Source: Uliginosibacterium sp036017065 (GTDB lineage Bacteria; Pseudomonadota; Gammaproteobacteria; Burkholderiales; Rhodocyclaceae). From it: a stretch of 64,000 bases of DNA. A program made the position numbers and the translations under genes. The DNA is taken from the NCBI RefSeq assembly GCF_036017065.1, contig NZ_JAYXHR010000004.1, positions 62,001 through 126,000 on the forward strand, written 5' to 3'. Positions within the stretch are counted from its first letter, which is position 1. The number at the start of each line of letters is the position of its first letter. This document shows positions 53,974-63,009 of the stretch, in pieces. Under the pieces are notes generated by a model, which saw nothing but the letters and a program-made list of their open reading frames with translations, did no database searches and was not told the DNA's origin.

Positions 53974-56900
53974 ATGCCCACACCGACCACGCCCCCCGCC
54001 AGCTCTACATTGACCCTGCGCCTACCCGCTCGCCCCAACCAGGACGGCGGCAGCGTCGTGCCGCGCCTGTTGCAGTCCACCAGCCGCGCCGGCGATGCGG
54101 CAGCGGACCCCTTCCTCGACGGCGTGTTGCGCGTGGAGGCCAGCGTCGAGCTGAGCAGCCCTTCGCGCGGCGACGTGCAGACGCGCGAGCAGAGCGTGAG
54201 CGGCGAGCGCATCGTCGCGTTGGAGGCGGCGGACGGCACCACGGTGTTCATGCGCGCCGACCGCCTGCAGGAGGAGCTGGCGCGTCTTCACCCGCAGGCC
54301 GTGGCGGCGGACGGCAGCGTGGACCTCGCGGTGCTGCGCGACCCGCAACCGGCCTCGCGCGGCGCGGTGGACTTCGTGTGGTCGCGGGTGTCGGTGCTGT
54401 CGCTGGCGCCGGATGCGCTGATCGACAAGGCACGCGAGAAAGCACTGGAATGGCTGCAGGAATGGCTGGGCGAGAAGGCCGAGGACCTGGCCTATGCCGG
54501 CGCCTCCTGGCTGGGCACCAAGGCGCTGATGTGGGCCATCGAATCGCAGCTCGGCGGCGAGCCCGGCCTGTACCTGTGGCGCGGCGGCGAACTGGCGGCG
54601 ACGGACCGTTGCGCTGCTGAAGATCCGCGCCTGCAGGCGGCGGCGCAGGCCGGGCCGCTGCTGGTGCTGATCCACGGCACGGCGTCGAGCACCGTGGGCA
54701 GCTACAAGGACCTGCGTGCCGGCGGCATGGCCGACAGCGACTGGCAGCGCATCGTCGAGCGGCACGGCGACCGCGTGTTCGGCTTCGAGCACCGCACCTT
54801 TTCCGAAAGCCCCATCGACAACGCGCTGCTGCTGGCCGAAACCCTGCCCGCCGGCGCACGCCTGTCGCTGGTCACTCATTCGCGGGGCGGCCTGGTGGGC
54901 GACCTGCTGTGCCTGGCCGGCCTCGACGAGGAGGCGATCCGCGCCTATCGCCGCCAGGTGCCGCCGGGTCGCAAGGAGTCACGGCTGGAGCGGCGCCTGC
55001 GCGAGAAGGTGGCCGCCGACGAACAGGCCAAGCTGCGCCGTCTCGTGAAGCTGCTGGACAGCAAGAACTTCATCATCGAGCGCTACGTCCGCGTGGCCGC
55101 GCCGGCGCGCGGCACCACGCTGCTGTCCGACAACCTGGACGTCTTCCTGTCCGGCCTGCTGACGCTCACGGTGAAGGCCGCGGGGCTGTTCACCGGACCC
55201 ACCGGCAGCCTGCTGCTGTCGGCCTTCAAGCGCATCGTGCTGGAGATTGCCGAGAAGCGCATCGAGCCCCACCTGGTGCCCGGTATCGAGGCGATGCTGA
55301 CCGACTCGCCGCTCACCACGCTGCTGGCGCAGGCACAGCGGCGGCCGGGGCTGGCGATGGCGGTGATCGCCGGTGATATCGAAGGAGGTGGCGTACTGAA
55401 GCGCCTGGGTGCGATGTTCACCGACTGGATGTTCTTCGACCTCGCCGACAACGACTTGGTGGTCGACACCGAGTCGATGTACGCCGGCCTGGCGGTGCGG
55501 ACGCCGCCGCCCTACCTGTTCGACCAGGGCGAGGGCGTCACCCACTTCAGCTACTTCGCCAACCGCCGCACCCGCGGTGCGCTGGTCGACTGGCTGACCG
55601 TGGAGCAGCCCGACCGGCTGGCCAGCTTCGCGCCGCCGGGCCTGCGCATGGAGCCGACGCCGGAACTGGCGCGCGAGCGCGCGGCGACACGCGCCGCACC
55701 GGCGCCGGACTCCCGCCCGGTGGTCATCTTCCTGCCCGGCATCATGGGTTCGCACCTGGAGCTGCTGGCGGAAGGGCAGATGGGTGATGGCGACCGCGTG
55801 TGGTTCGATCCGGTGGAGCTGTTCGGCGGTGGCCTCAAGCGCATCCGCATGGGCGAGTCCAGCGTGCGCGCCGAGGCGCTGTTCGACATGTTCTACGGCG
55901 ACCTGGCCGACCACCTGGAGCTGGGCCACACCGTGGTGCGCTTCCCGTACGACTGGCGGCGGCCGATTCCCGAGCTCGCCGGCGAGCTGGCGCGGGTGCT
56001 GGCCGACACCCTGGCGCTGCACCCCAGCCAGCCGGTGCGCATCCTGGCGCACAGCATGGGCGGGCTGGTGACGCGCGCCATGATCGCCGCCCACCCCGAC
56101 CTGTGGGCCGGCACCATGGCGCGACCCGACAGCCGCTTCGTGATGCTGGGTACGCCGAACAACGGCTCGCACCTCATGGTGGAAACCCTGCTCGGCAAGA
56201 GCGGCACCATCCGCAACCTGGCGCGGCTCGACATGAGCCACGACCTGCAGGGTGTGCTGGACATCGTGGCCGGCTTCCCCGGCGGGCTGCAACTGCTGCC
56301 GCGCCCCGGCTTCCGCGACCGCGCCGGCGAGCAGCGCGACGACTACTTCAACATCGCCACCTGGGAGGCGCTGCGCGCGCTGTGCCGCGACCGCTGGTTC
56401 GGCGACGCCGTGGCCGGCGTGCCGCCGGACGCCACGCTCAGCCTCGCGCGCGAGCTGTGGGACGGCGTGCTGAAGGACAACAACGTGCCCTTCCCGGACA
56501 AGGTCTGCTACGTGTTCGGCCAGGCCGAGAACACGCCTTGCGGCGTGCGTATCGAGGGCGAGCGCATCAAGATGCTGGGCACGCCCGAGGGGGATGGCTC
56601 GGTGAGCTGGGTGTCCGGCCGGCTGGACAACCTGCCGCCCGAGCGCTGCTGGCACATGGAGGCCGACCACGCCGCGCTGACCAGCACCGCCGAGCACTTC
56701 GACGCCATCGTCGAACTGCTGTCCAGCGGGGACACCGCCCGCCTGGGCCGCCTGCCGGTGTCGCGCAGCGGCAGCGCCGCGCTGACCGCCTATGACGCGC
56801 CGCCACCGGTGCTGCCGCTGTCGGCCGAGGAAATCGCACGCGGGCTCATCGGCGGCAAGCCGCGGCGTCGGCGCAGCAAGGCCGCGCGCGAGAACGAAGC

Positions 56901-59784
56901 CCTGCAGGTGGCCGTGCGCGCGATGGATCTGCGCTTCGCCCAGCAGCCGATCATGTGCGGCCACTACATCGGCGACCCGATTGCGGGCGCCGAATCCGCC
57001 ATCGATGTCAGCCTCACCGGTGGCGCGCTGTCCAAGCGCGAGCGCCTGGGCGTGTACGCCAGCGAGATCGGCACCTGTGCCGTCGTCATGCAGGCACGCA
57101 CCGCGGAGGATGCGTTGCGCGGCACCGGCCGCGGCGCGGTGGTGGTGGGGCTGGGCGAGTTCGGTGCGCTGAACACCGCCAAGCTGACCGAGACCGTGCG
57201 CGGCGGGGCCTTGCGCTTCCTCCTGCACACGCACGACCGCGAGGCCGGCATGTCCCCGCAGGCGGGTGCGCGGGCGCGGCTGCTGACGCTGGCCAGCCTG
57301 CTGATCGGCCACAACTCCAGCACCACGATCAGCCTGGAGGAGTCCATCACCGCCATCGTCACCGGCGTGTGTGCGGCCAACCGCCAGTTCCTGGCCGCGA
57401 TGCCGGATGCGCGCATGCAGATCGGCCGCCTGGAATTCGTCGAGCTGTTCGAGGACGTGGCCATCTCCGCCGCGCACGTGGTGCGCGACCTGCCGCAACG
57501 CATGGCGGCTGAGTTGCGCCGCCTCGACGCGCGCCTGGAGTGCAGCGCCAACCTGCACACCGGCCTGGGCGCCCGTCCGCGCCTGGCGGTGCGCGAGAAC
57601 TTCGGCTACTGGCCGCGGCTTACCGTGACCAACGCCGCGCCGCCGGACAAGGACGGCAACGTCGGCGCGGTGGCGAACCGCCTGCGCTACATCTTCAGCT
57701 CCGACCGCGCGCGTGCCGAATCGGTGGAGCCGCAGCGCCAGCCCGGCCTCATCGAGGCGCTGGTGAAGCAGGCCATCCGCACCGAGCAGACCAACCCCGA
57801 CCTGTCGCGCCTGTTGTTCCAGTTGATGGTGCCGGTGGACTACAAGGCGGTGGCGCGCGAGATGGAACGCCTGCTGCTGATGGTGGACGGCTATACCGCC
57901 AACCTGCCGTGGGAGATGCTGCAGGCCGACGACGAACCGATGGTGCTGAAGACCGCGGTGGTGCGCCAGCTGGTGTCCTCGCGCTTCCGCCGCAACGTGC
58001 AGAGCGTGGGCAACAAGACGGCCTGCATCGTCGTCGACCCCAGTACCCAAGGCTACCGCAGCCACTTCGGGCGTGTCGCTTCGGGCACGGTGCTGACGCC
58101 CGAGAACGACAACCTGCCGGCCCTGCCGGGCGCGGTGGAAGAGGGCGACGAAGCCCGCCGCATCCTGGAGGCGCGCGGCTACGAGGTGGAATACGTGCCC
58201 TCCGGCACCGCCGCGCTGGACGTGCTGTCGCGCGTGTTCCGCCGCCCGAGCCGCATCCTGATGATCGCCGCGCACGGCGTGTATCGCGAGATCGCGGCCG
58301 ACGGCAGCGAGCGTACCGGCGTCGTGCTGTCCGACGGCATGCTGCTGTCCGCCGCCGAGATCGGCCAGCTGGAGATCGTGCCCGACCTGGTGTTCCTCAA
58401 CTGCTGCCACCTCGGCGAGGTGGACAGCACGCCGCTGGAAGCCAACAAGCTGGCCTACAGCGTGTCGCGCGAGCTGATCGAGATGGGCGTGCGTTGCGTG
58501 GTGGCCGCCGGCTGGAAGGTGAACGACCAGGCCGCCCGCGTGTTCGCGACCACCTTCTTCGACCGCTTCGTGCGCGAAGGCATGCCCTTCGGCGACGCGG
58601 TGGCGCAGGCCCGCCGCGCCACCTACTACGAGGTGCCCGGCTGCAACACCTGGGGCGCCTACCAGGCCTACGGTGACCCCGGCTTCGTGCTGGAGCCGGG
58701 CGAATCCAGCCGCGACCATACGCCGACCGTGCCGGTGTCCCCCAGCGAGCTGGTGGCGGCGTTCGCCGCCATGCGCATCGACGCATCGCACCGCCAGGCC
58801 GGCGCAGCCGAGGCACGCCGCGCGGTGAGCGACCGCCTGCGTGGCGTGCCGCCCGCGTGGCTGGACCGCGCCGATGTGCAGGAGGCGATTGCTTCCTACT
58901 ACTACGACATCGGCCCGGATGCCTTCGGCGACGCGCGCGAGGCCTGCCTGCGGGCGATCGCGGCGGACGAGGGCGGCAACGTGTCGGTCGGCTTGTTCGA
59001 GCTGCTCGGCAACGTCGAGGCACGCATCGCCGTGCAGAAGAACGAGAACCTGTCGGACGCGCTGCGGATCGACATGCTGGACGCCGCCGTCGGTCGCCTG
59101 CAGGCACTGGTGGCCCTGTCACGCGACGCCGGCAACATCAACCGCGAGCGCCAGCTGCTGCTGGGCAGCGCCCTGAAGCGCCGCGCCGGATTGCTGGCCC
59201 AGCAGGGCCGCGCCTGGGAGGACGTGCTGGCCAGCCTGTCGCTGAGCCGCGATGCCTATCGCCTCGTGCTGGACGACTGCGGCGACGAGTGCGACTCCTA
59301 CGCGGTGCTCAACTGGCTCAACCTGGAGGCGCTCATCACCACCCGCATGCCGGCCAGTGCGCGGGATCTCGCGCAGCGCTGCCTCGACGTGGCGCGCGGC
59401 AAGTTCGCCCAGACCCTGGCCTTCTTCGACGCCGCGGCCGTGGCGGACGCCACCCTGACGCAGTGGCTCATCGACGGTGCCATCGGGCGGCATGTGGATG
59501 CGTGCATCCGCATGTATGCCGAGGCGCTGGCCAGCGTGCCGCGCAGCGGCCGCGAGGCGGACTCCGTGATCGCGCAGGTGGAGCAGCTCTGCGTGTTCTA
59601 CGGCGCGCGCGGCGGCAAGGGAGACGCGGCGACGGCCAAGGCGCTCGGCGCGGTAGCCATCGCCTTGCGCGAGGAGAAGCTGCCCCCGCCGGTCGCCGAA
59701 CGACCCGCCGCCCGCAAGGCCGCCCGGCCCGGCAAGCGCGGCGTTGCAGCGAAGCCGGCCGCGTCGCGCAGCACCAAGAAGTGA
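53974..59784 (+). CDS. Giant effector-like protein: two alpha/beta-hydrolase domains plus CHAT protease
   Basis: A 1936-residue cytosolic protein. Region 1 (about 225-500) is an alpha/beta hydrolase: LLVLIHGTASSTVGSY, His234, and nucleophile Ser303 in THSRGG. Region 2 (about 580-920) is LCAT/PGAP1-like: VVIFLPGIMGSHLELL (oxyanion region), nucleophile Ser694 in AHSMGG, YDWRRP, and a candidate His at 894 or 899. A middle part (about 930-1330) has VVVGLGEFGALNTAKL. CHAT follows (about 1330-1570), with His1434 in AAHGVY and Cys1478 in LNCCHLG. The C-terminus is helical and ends in a Lys/Ala/Arg tail. CHAT proteases are caspase-like. It lies between the SLOG and amidase genes. Confidence 0.75.
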   Translation: MPTPTTPPASSTLTLRLPARPNQDGGSVVPRLLQSTSRAGDAAADPFLDGVLRVEASVELSSPSRGDVQTREQSVSGERIVALEAADGTTVFMRADRLQEELARLHPQAVAADGSVDLAVLRDPQPASRGAVDFVWSRVSVLSLAPDALIDKAREKALEWLQEWLGEKAEDLAYAGASWLGTKALMWAIESQLGGEPGLYLWRGGELAATDRCAAEDPRLQAAAQAGPLLVLIHGTASSTVGSYKDLRAGGMADSDWQRIVERHGDRVFGFEHRTFSESPIDNALLLAETLPAGARLSLVTHSRGGLVGDLLCLAGLDEEAIRAYRRQVPPGRKESRLERRLREKVAADEQAKLRRLVKLLDSKNFIIERYVRVAAPARGTTLLSDNLDVFLSGLLTLTVKAAGLFTGPTGSLLLSAFKRIVLEIAEKRIEPHLVPGIEAMLTDSPLTTLLAQAQRRPGLAMAVIAGDIEGGGVLKRLGAMFTDWMFFDLADNDLVVDTESMYAGLAVRTPPPYLFDQGEGVTHFSYFANRRTRGALVDWLTVEQPDRLASFAPPGLRMEPTPELARERAATRAAPAPDSRPVVIFLPGIMGSHLELLAEGQMGDGDRVWFDPVELFGGGLKRIRMGESSVRAEALFDMFYGDLADHLELGHTVVRFPYDWRRPIPELAGELARVLADTLALHPSQPVRILAHSMGGLVTRAMIAAHPDLWAGTMARPDSRFVMLGTPNNGSHLMVETLLGKSGTIRNLARLDMSHDLQGVLDIVAGFPGGLQLLPRPGFRDRAGEQRDDYFNIATWEALRALCRDRWFGDAVAGVPPDATLSLARELWDGVLKDNNVPFPDKVCYVFGQAENTPCGVRIEGERIKMLGTPEGDGSVSWVSGRLDNLPPERCWHMEADHAALTSTAEHFDAIVELLSSGDTARLGRLPVSRSGSAALTAYDAPPPVLPLSAEEIARGLIGGKPRRRRSKAARENEALQVAVRAMDLRFAQQPIMCGHYIGDPIAGAESAIDVSLTGGALSKRERLGVYASEIGTCAVVMQARTAEDALRGTGRGAVVVGLGEFGALNTAKLTETVRGGALRFLLHTHDREAGMSPQAGARARLLTLASLLIGHNSSTTISLEESITAIVTGVCAANRQFLAAMPDARMQIGRLEFVELFEDVAISAAHVVRDLPQRMAAELRRLDARLECSANLHTGLGARPRLAVRENFGYWPRLTVTNAAPPDKDGNVGAVANRLRYIFSSDRARAESVEPQRQPGLIEALVKQAIRTEQTNPDLSRLLFQLMVPVDYKAVAREMERLLLMVDGYTANLPWEMLQADDEPMVLKTAVVRQLVSSRFRRNVQSVGNKTACIVVDPSTQGYRSHFGRVASGTVLTPENDNLPALPGAVEEGDEARRILEARGYEVEYVPSGTAALDVLSRVFRRPSRILMIAAHGVYREIAADGSERTGVVLSDGMLLSAAEIGQLEIVPDLVFLNCCHLGEVDSTPLEANKLAYSVSRELIEMGVRCVVAAGWKVNDQAARVFATTFFDRFVREGMPFGDAVAQARRATYYEVPGCNTWGAYQAYGDPGFVLEPGESSRDHTPTVPVSPSELVAAFAAMRIDASHRQAGAAEARRAVSDRLRGVPPAWLDRADVQEAIASYYYDIGPDAFGDAREACLRAIAADEGGNVSVGLFELLGNVEARIAVQKNENLSDALRIDMLDAAVGRLQALVALSRDAGNINRERQLLLGSALKRRAGLLAQQGRAWEDVLASLSLSRDAYRLVLDDCGDECDSYAVLNWLNLEALITTRMPASARDLAQRCLDVARGKFAQTLAFFDAAAVADATLTQWLIDGAIGRHVDACIRMYAEALASVPRSGREADSVIAQVEQLCVFYGARGGKGDAATAKALGAVAIALREEKLPPPVAERPAARKAARPGKRGVAAKPAASRSTKK

Positions 59785-59864
59785 ATCGCACCCTGGATCA
59801 ATGAACCACACGGAGTGAACCCGAGTGGCGCAGAAGGGCAGCGCCCCTCCAACCGGAGAGCACC

Positions 59865-60911
59865 ATGAAGATCGAGAACCACCGCCTCGTCGGATCGAGC
59901 ATCACGCACAAGGACACGCCCAACCGCGGCGGCGTCATGAGCCCGCGCTACCTGGTCATGCACTACACGGCAGGCAGCTCGGCAGCGAGTTCGGCCAGTT
60001 CGCTGTGCAACCCGGCGAGCAAGGCCTCGGCGCACATCGTGCTCGGCCGCGACGGCAGCATCATCCAGCTGGCACCGTTCAACATCGTCACCTGGCATGC
60101 CGGCAAGAGCCAGTGGGGCAGCCTCATTGGACTGAACTCGCACAGCATCGGCATCGAGATCGACAACGCCGGCGTCATGAAGCGCGTCGGCGGCCAATAC
60201 GTCTCCTGGTTCGGCAAGGCCTATCCGGAAAGCGAAGTGCTGGTCGCCGAGCACAAGCACGGCGGTGGCGCCCAGCCCTGGCACACCTACACCGAGATCC
60301 AGATCGAACGCGCACTGGAACTCACCGAGCTGCTCGCCGCGCAATACGGCCTGGAAGACGTGCTGGGCCACGAGGACATCGCCCGCGGCCGTAAGACCGA
60401 CCCCGGTCCTGCGTTCCCGCTCGGCGCCTTCAGCGCTCGCGTGAAAGGCCGCGAGGACGACTTGCCCGAGTACTGGCAGGTCACCGCCAGTAGCTTGAAC
60501 ATCCGCTCCGGCCCCGACGCCTCGGCGGTCACGGTGGCGCCCGCGCTGAAGAAGGGCACCAAGCTGGTGGTGCTGGAAGCGCTGGACCGCTGGAGCAAGG
60601 TGGAAGTGCAGGGCGTCACCGACCTGGAGGGCTGGGTCAGCAATGCCTTCATCGAGAAGGCACCGGTGGGGCGTGGTGGGCGCGTGGTGTTGTCGCGGGC
60701 GGAGGCGGGGGCCGTGCAGCCGGCGAAGGCGGTGGCACCACGGGCGGCGAAGTCGGTTGCGCCGCGCACAGCGAAGGAGGAGGCGCCACTCGTGGCGAAG
60801 GCGACGCGAAAAGCGAAGGCTGCGGTGACGACGAAGAAGGCTGCGCCGGCCAAGGCTGGTACGTCTTCGAGCAAGGCATCGGTGACGGCTGTGAAGGCGC
60901 GCAAACGTTGA
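59865..60911 (+). CDS. N-acetylmuramoyl-L-alanine amidase with SH3 domain and basic tail
   Basis: The 348-residue protein has an Amidase_2 (AmpD-like) domain at about 1-190: zinc ligands fit His33 (LVMHYTAG), His169 (GHEDIA) and Asp179 (KTDPGP), the last two 10 apart as in AmpD. VTWHAGKSQWG and SIGIEIDNAG are conserved. A bacterial SH3 domain follows (about 205-265, LNIRSGPDASAVTVAPALKK ... GWVSNAFIE), then about 80 residues of Lys/Ala/Val-rich low complexity. There is no signal peptide. It cleaves the amide between MurNAc and the stem peptide. It is the third gene of the SLOG-CHAT cluster. Confidence 0.85.
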   Translation: MKIENHRLVGSSITHKDTPNRGGVMSPRYLVMHYTAGSSAASSASSLCNPASKASAHIVLGRDGSIIQLAPFNIVTWHAGKSQWGSLIGLNSHSIGIEIDNAGVMKRVGGQYVSWFGKAYPESEVLVAEHKHGGGAQPWHTYTEIQIERALELTELLAAQYGLEDVLGHEDIARGRKTDPGPAFPLGAFSARVKGREDDLPEYWQVTASSLNIRSGPDASAVTVAPALKKGTKLVVLEALDRWSKVEVQGVTDLEGWVSNAFIEKAPVGRGGRVVLSRAEAGAVQPAKAVAPRAAKSVAPRTAKEEAPLVAKATRKAKAAVTTKKAAPAKAGTSSSKASVTAVKARKR

Positions 60912-60990
60912 ACATGGGTGAGCGGTCGCGCTGCAGCGAGCCACCTCGCACCCCCGCTTCGTCATTCCTGCGCGCTACGCGAGCTTCGTT

Positions 60991-61010
60991 CCCTGAGCTT
61001 GTCGAAGGGA
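60991..61010. repeat. Dispersed repeat ccctgagcttgtcgaaggga
   Basis: Imperfect palindrome of the same type as those at 44417-44436 (inverted) and 45646-45665. It is a widespread proteobacterial intergenic element of unknown role. Confidence 0.65.
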
Positions 61011-61132
61011 TCGAAGCGGTCGAAGGAGGGGAGTCCGGTGACGTGCTTCTTTGACCTGTCGTTCTACCGGCTCCCGCCGCAGGCCCGTGCTCACTCGTTA
61101 CCCAGCGCCGGGAGTTCGCCCCGGCGGGCGAC

Positions 61133-61162
61133 ATACTCTCTGCTGCGCGGCAGAGAGTATGC
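61133..61162. repeat. Palindrome in the non-coding region
   Basis: catactctctgc / gcagagagtatg arms of 12 bases separated by tgcgcg, in the non-coding region upstream of the integron. There is no T-run and no adjacent gene; function unknown. Confidence 0.6.
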
Positions 61163-61530
61163 AGAGAACGCGCCCCGCTTCCGCCGCCACGCTTCGCGTG
61201 GTTCCCTGCGCTGCGCGCCATGATGAGCGGCTCCGCAACTCGCCCTCAGTCTGTCGCTGCGCTCGGCCTTCGGTGCTCAGACATGCTCGCCGTCGCGCTC
61301 CGCGCGATCCCTCGTCACGGCTGTGCTGCTCGGCGGCTGCAGAGGGGGAAAGGGGGGCGTGCCGGATTGCCGTGCTTCGCCTCTGTGGGTTGCGCCGCGT
61401 CAACACGCAGAAGGCATGTTGCGGCATTGTTTTCGAAGTAAGGTTCTTGTCGATTCTGTTAGTGGGTACTGAAAAATACCTCATCAAACGAGAATCCTTG
61501 TAGAGCAAGCGTTTCACAGTGCTGGAAGGC

Positions 61531-61592
61531 GCGATGTTAGGGGGCACGCGCCGATGTTAGGCAGCAAGACGGCTCCCTAAAACAAGTTAGGC
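61531..61592 (+). other. Integron attI-like recombination site
   Basis: Two direct repeats gcgatgttag and ccgatgttag (61531-61540, 61551-61560) are followed by gcagcaagacggctccctaa then aacaagttaggc. This parallels the class 1 integron site attI1 in order and sequence: two GATGTTA repeats, GCAGCA, CCCTAAAACAA, and the core GTTAGGC (61586-61592). The first cassette begins immediately after it. Confidence 0.82.
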
Positions 61593-61608
61593 ATCGCCAA
61601 TCCCCGCC

Positions 61609-62277
61609 ATGGACCTCAAAGATTTCTTGCCGCTGATTGGTATCGCGATTGGTTGGTTTCTCGCAGAAGGCAGTGCGTATGGCAAACGCGCCATCGAGAG
61701 GAAGAAAGCGGTCGGCAAAGCAATTGCGGTCTTGTACTTCTTGTTCCTTGAAATGGTTCAGCTAAAGACCGCCCAGGAAAAGTTCAAGAATCTATCCTCC
61801 GATGTTAAGGAGTGGGAACGCCTTCGGCAGAGGTCGTTTGAGAAGTACACCACTCAGGAGTCGGCGTTTGTAGAACGTCTCAACGCTGCTGCCGACTCAT
61901 TGGGCGAGTACTATCCAATCGAGGCCTACAAGTTGCGGGAGGTGCTGAACAAGTACCAGTTTGTTAAGGCCAAGAAGCTCGATGTCTTTACGGCCGACGC
62001 TGGGCTTTACTTGGCAACACTTAGCACCTACGAACTGGGCTACCTTGCGCATCAGTACCAACTAGAACTGATCATTCGGTTTCTCGCTTTTCGGCAAAGC
62101 AAGGTACTTTGGATGCGCATTCGCTACAACTTCTGGCTGCTTCGCAGGCGGGTGTCTTCGGGAGATATGGTCTTCCTCCAGCAAGCAAAGAAGTCGAAAA
62201 GGAAGACCGCCGCGAAGGTGGCTGCCGAAGAGCAGGAAAGTACACCCGGGCCGAAGACTGATGCAAGCGATGCCTAA
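61609..62277 (+). CDS. Integron cassette 1: membrane-anchored helical protein, unknown function
   Basis: ATG 61609 lies 16 bases after the attI core. The 222-residue product has one N-terminal hydrophobic segment (FLPLIGIAIGWFLA), a second helix with AIAVLYFLFLEMVQ, a long charged helical region including FKNLSSDVKEWERLRQRSFE, and a basic tail (QQAKKSKRKTAAKVAAEEQE). Its stop codon lies inside the attC site, as is normal for cassettes. GC content is clearly lower than chromosomal neighbours. No family recognised; a small integral or peripheral membrane protein. Confidence 0.75.
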   Translation: MDLKDFLPLIGIAIGWFLAEGSAYGKRAIERKKAVGKAIAVLYFLFLEMVQLKTAQEKFKNLSSDVKEWERLRQRSFEKYTTQESAFVERLNAAADSLGEYYPIEAYKLREVLNKYQFVKAKKLDVFTADAGLYLATLSTYELGYLAHQYQLELIIRFLAFRQSKVLWMRIRYNFWLLRRRVSSGDMVFLQQAKKSKRKTAAKVAAEEQESTPGPKTDASDA

Positions 62278-62328
62278 CCATTTCAAGCCGACGTGCCTAC
62301 GGCACGAGGCTTACCTCAAACGTTGGGC
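62272..62328 (+). other. attC site 1 (59-base-element)
   Basis: 57 bases from GCCTAAC (62272-62278) to GTTGGGC (62322-62328). The interior aagccgacgtgcc / ggcacgaggctt folds into the typical imperfect hairpin with extra-helical bases used by integron integrases. It ends cassette 1. Confidence 0.85.
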
Positions 62329-62354
62329 GTCATAGCCACTCACCCCTCACACAC

Positions 62355-62918
62355 ATGAGAATTTACGAAGCTCAGCGTCGCGTGTGGCGCCTACGCGCTA
62401 TCTCCTCCGTCGTACTTGTTGCCTTCAGTGCCGTTCTTCTAATCTCAGGGCTCAAATCCATCGCTTGGGCGGTTCAAGGAGACGCCACGGCATTCGCACC
62501 CGTTGCCCGTGGAGTTCTAAGAATCATCCACGTCCTGTACGAGAAAACGCAGTTCCTATCTTGGGGCTGGCAAGTCGCGCCCATTGCCAATCCCCGAGAG
62601 CTCAACAGCTCCGGTAACTACGGCTTTCTATTCATCATTTGCTGCGTTGCGCTTGGGCGTCTGATGTGGGACAGCGCAAGCCATCTTTCTGCTCGCATCA
62701 GAAAGACCATTCTCCGAGTCGAGGAGCTAGGGTGGGAGCAAGCGCTATTGGCCCAGCAAGGCCTAGCGGTAGGTCAAAAGCCGGATGTTCTGCAGATCAA
62801 CATCGACCTTCAACAAAAAGACCAGTGGTACAAGCGACCGATGGGGTTAGTTCTCCTCGGCATTGCGATCGCAGTGCTCGGTCAATGGGCGAATCTGCAG
62901 TTTGGCCTGGTCAAGTAA
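62355..62918 (+). CDS. Integron cassette 2: three-helix membrane protein, unknown function
   Basis: A 187-residue membrane protein with ATG 62355. Helices are at about 15-38 (AISSVVLVAFSAVLLISGLK), 90-103 (YGFLFIICCVALGRLM) and near the C-terminus (GLVLLGIAIAVLGQWA). Between helices 2 and 3 lies a charged segment of about 60 residues (RKTILRVEELGWEQALLAQQ). No catalytic motif was found. Composition is lower in GC than the chromosome. It has the position expected of an integron cassette, between attC1 and attC2. Confidence 0.75.
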   Translation: MRIYEAQRRVWRLRAISSVVLVAFSAVLLISGLKSIAWAVQGDATAFAPVARGVLRIIHVLYEKTQFLSWGWQVAPIANPRELNSSGNYGFLFIICCVALGRLMWDSASHLSARIRKTILRVEELGWEQALLAQQGLAVGQKPDVLQINIDLQQKDQWYKRPMGLVLLGIAIAVLGQWANLQFGLVK

Positions 62919-62935
62919 GGGCTAGCGCGAATGAC

Positions 62936-63007
62936 GCCCAACCCTTCCATCGAGAGGACGTCACAAGGGCGACGCCGTTGCGCCGCCTCTCATTTCAAAA
63001 TTTAGGC
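62936..63007 (+). other. attC site 2
   Basis: From GCCCAAC (62936-62942) to TTTAGGC (63001-63007), 72 bases, with interior complementary blocks (gagagg / cctctc, gggcg / cgccg). The right core differs from GTTRRRY in its first base (T instead of G), which may affect recombination. Confidence 0.72.
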
Positions 63008-63009
63008 AT

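Larger units (their letters stand above)
60912..61530. other. Non-coding GC-rich region before the integron
   Basis: Over 600 bases without a supportable gene. It holds a copy of the ccctgagcttgtcgaaggga repeat (60991-61010), a 30-base palindrome (61133-61162) and GC-rich sequence up to about 61440. Thereafter the sequence turns AT-richer towards attI. Open frames here, on either strand, are Arg/Ser/Pro-rich and lack start signals. An integrase gene would be expected here in a standard integron, but none of its conserved motifs is present on either strand. Confidence 0.6.

Noticed and set aside
54979..58791. A 1270-codon open frame on the minus strand inside the CHAT gene
   Set aside because: It is the antisense shadow of a high-GC gene: His/Arg/Gln-rich translation with no domain, signal or ribosome site.
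60649..61547. Minus-strand frames between the amidase gene and attI, considered as an integrase or its remnant
   Set aside because: No tyrosine-recombinase or IntI motif can be seen; translations are Arg/Ser/Pro-rich and lack ribosome sites.
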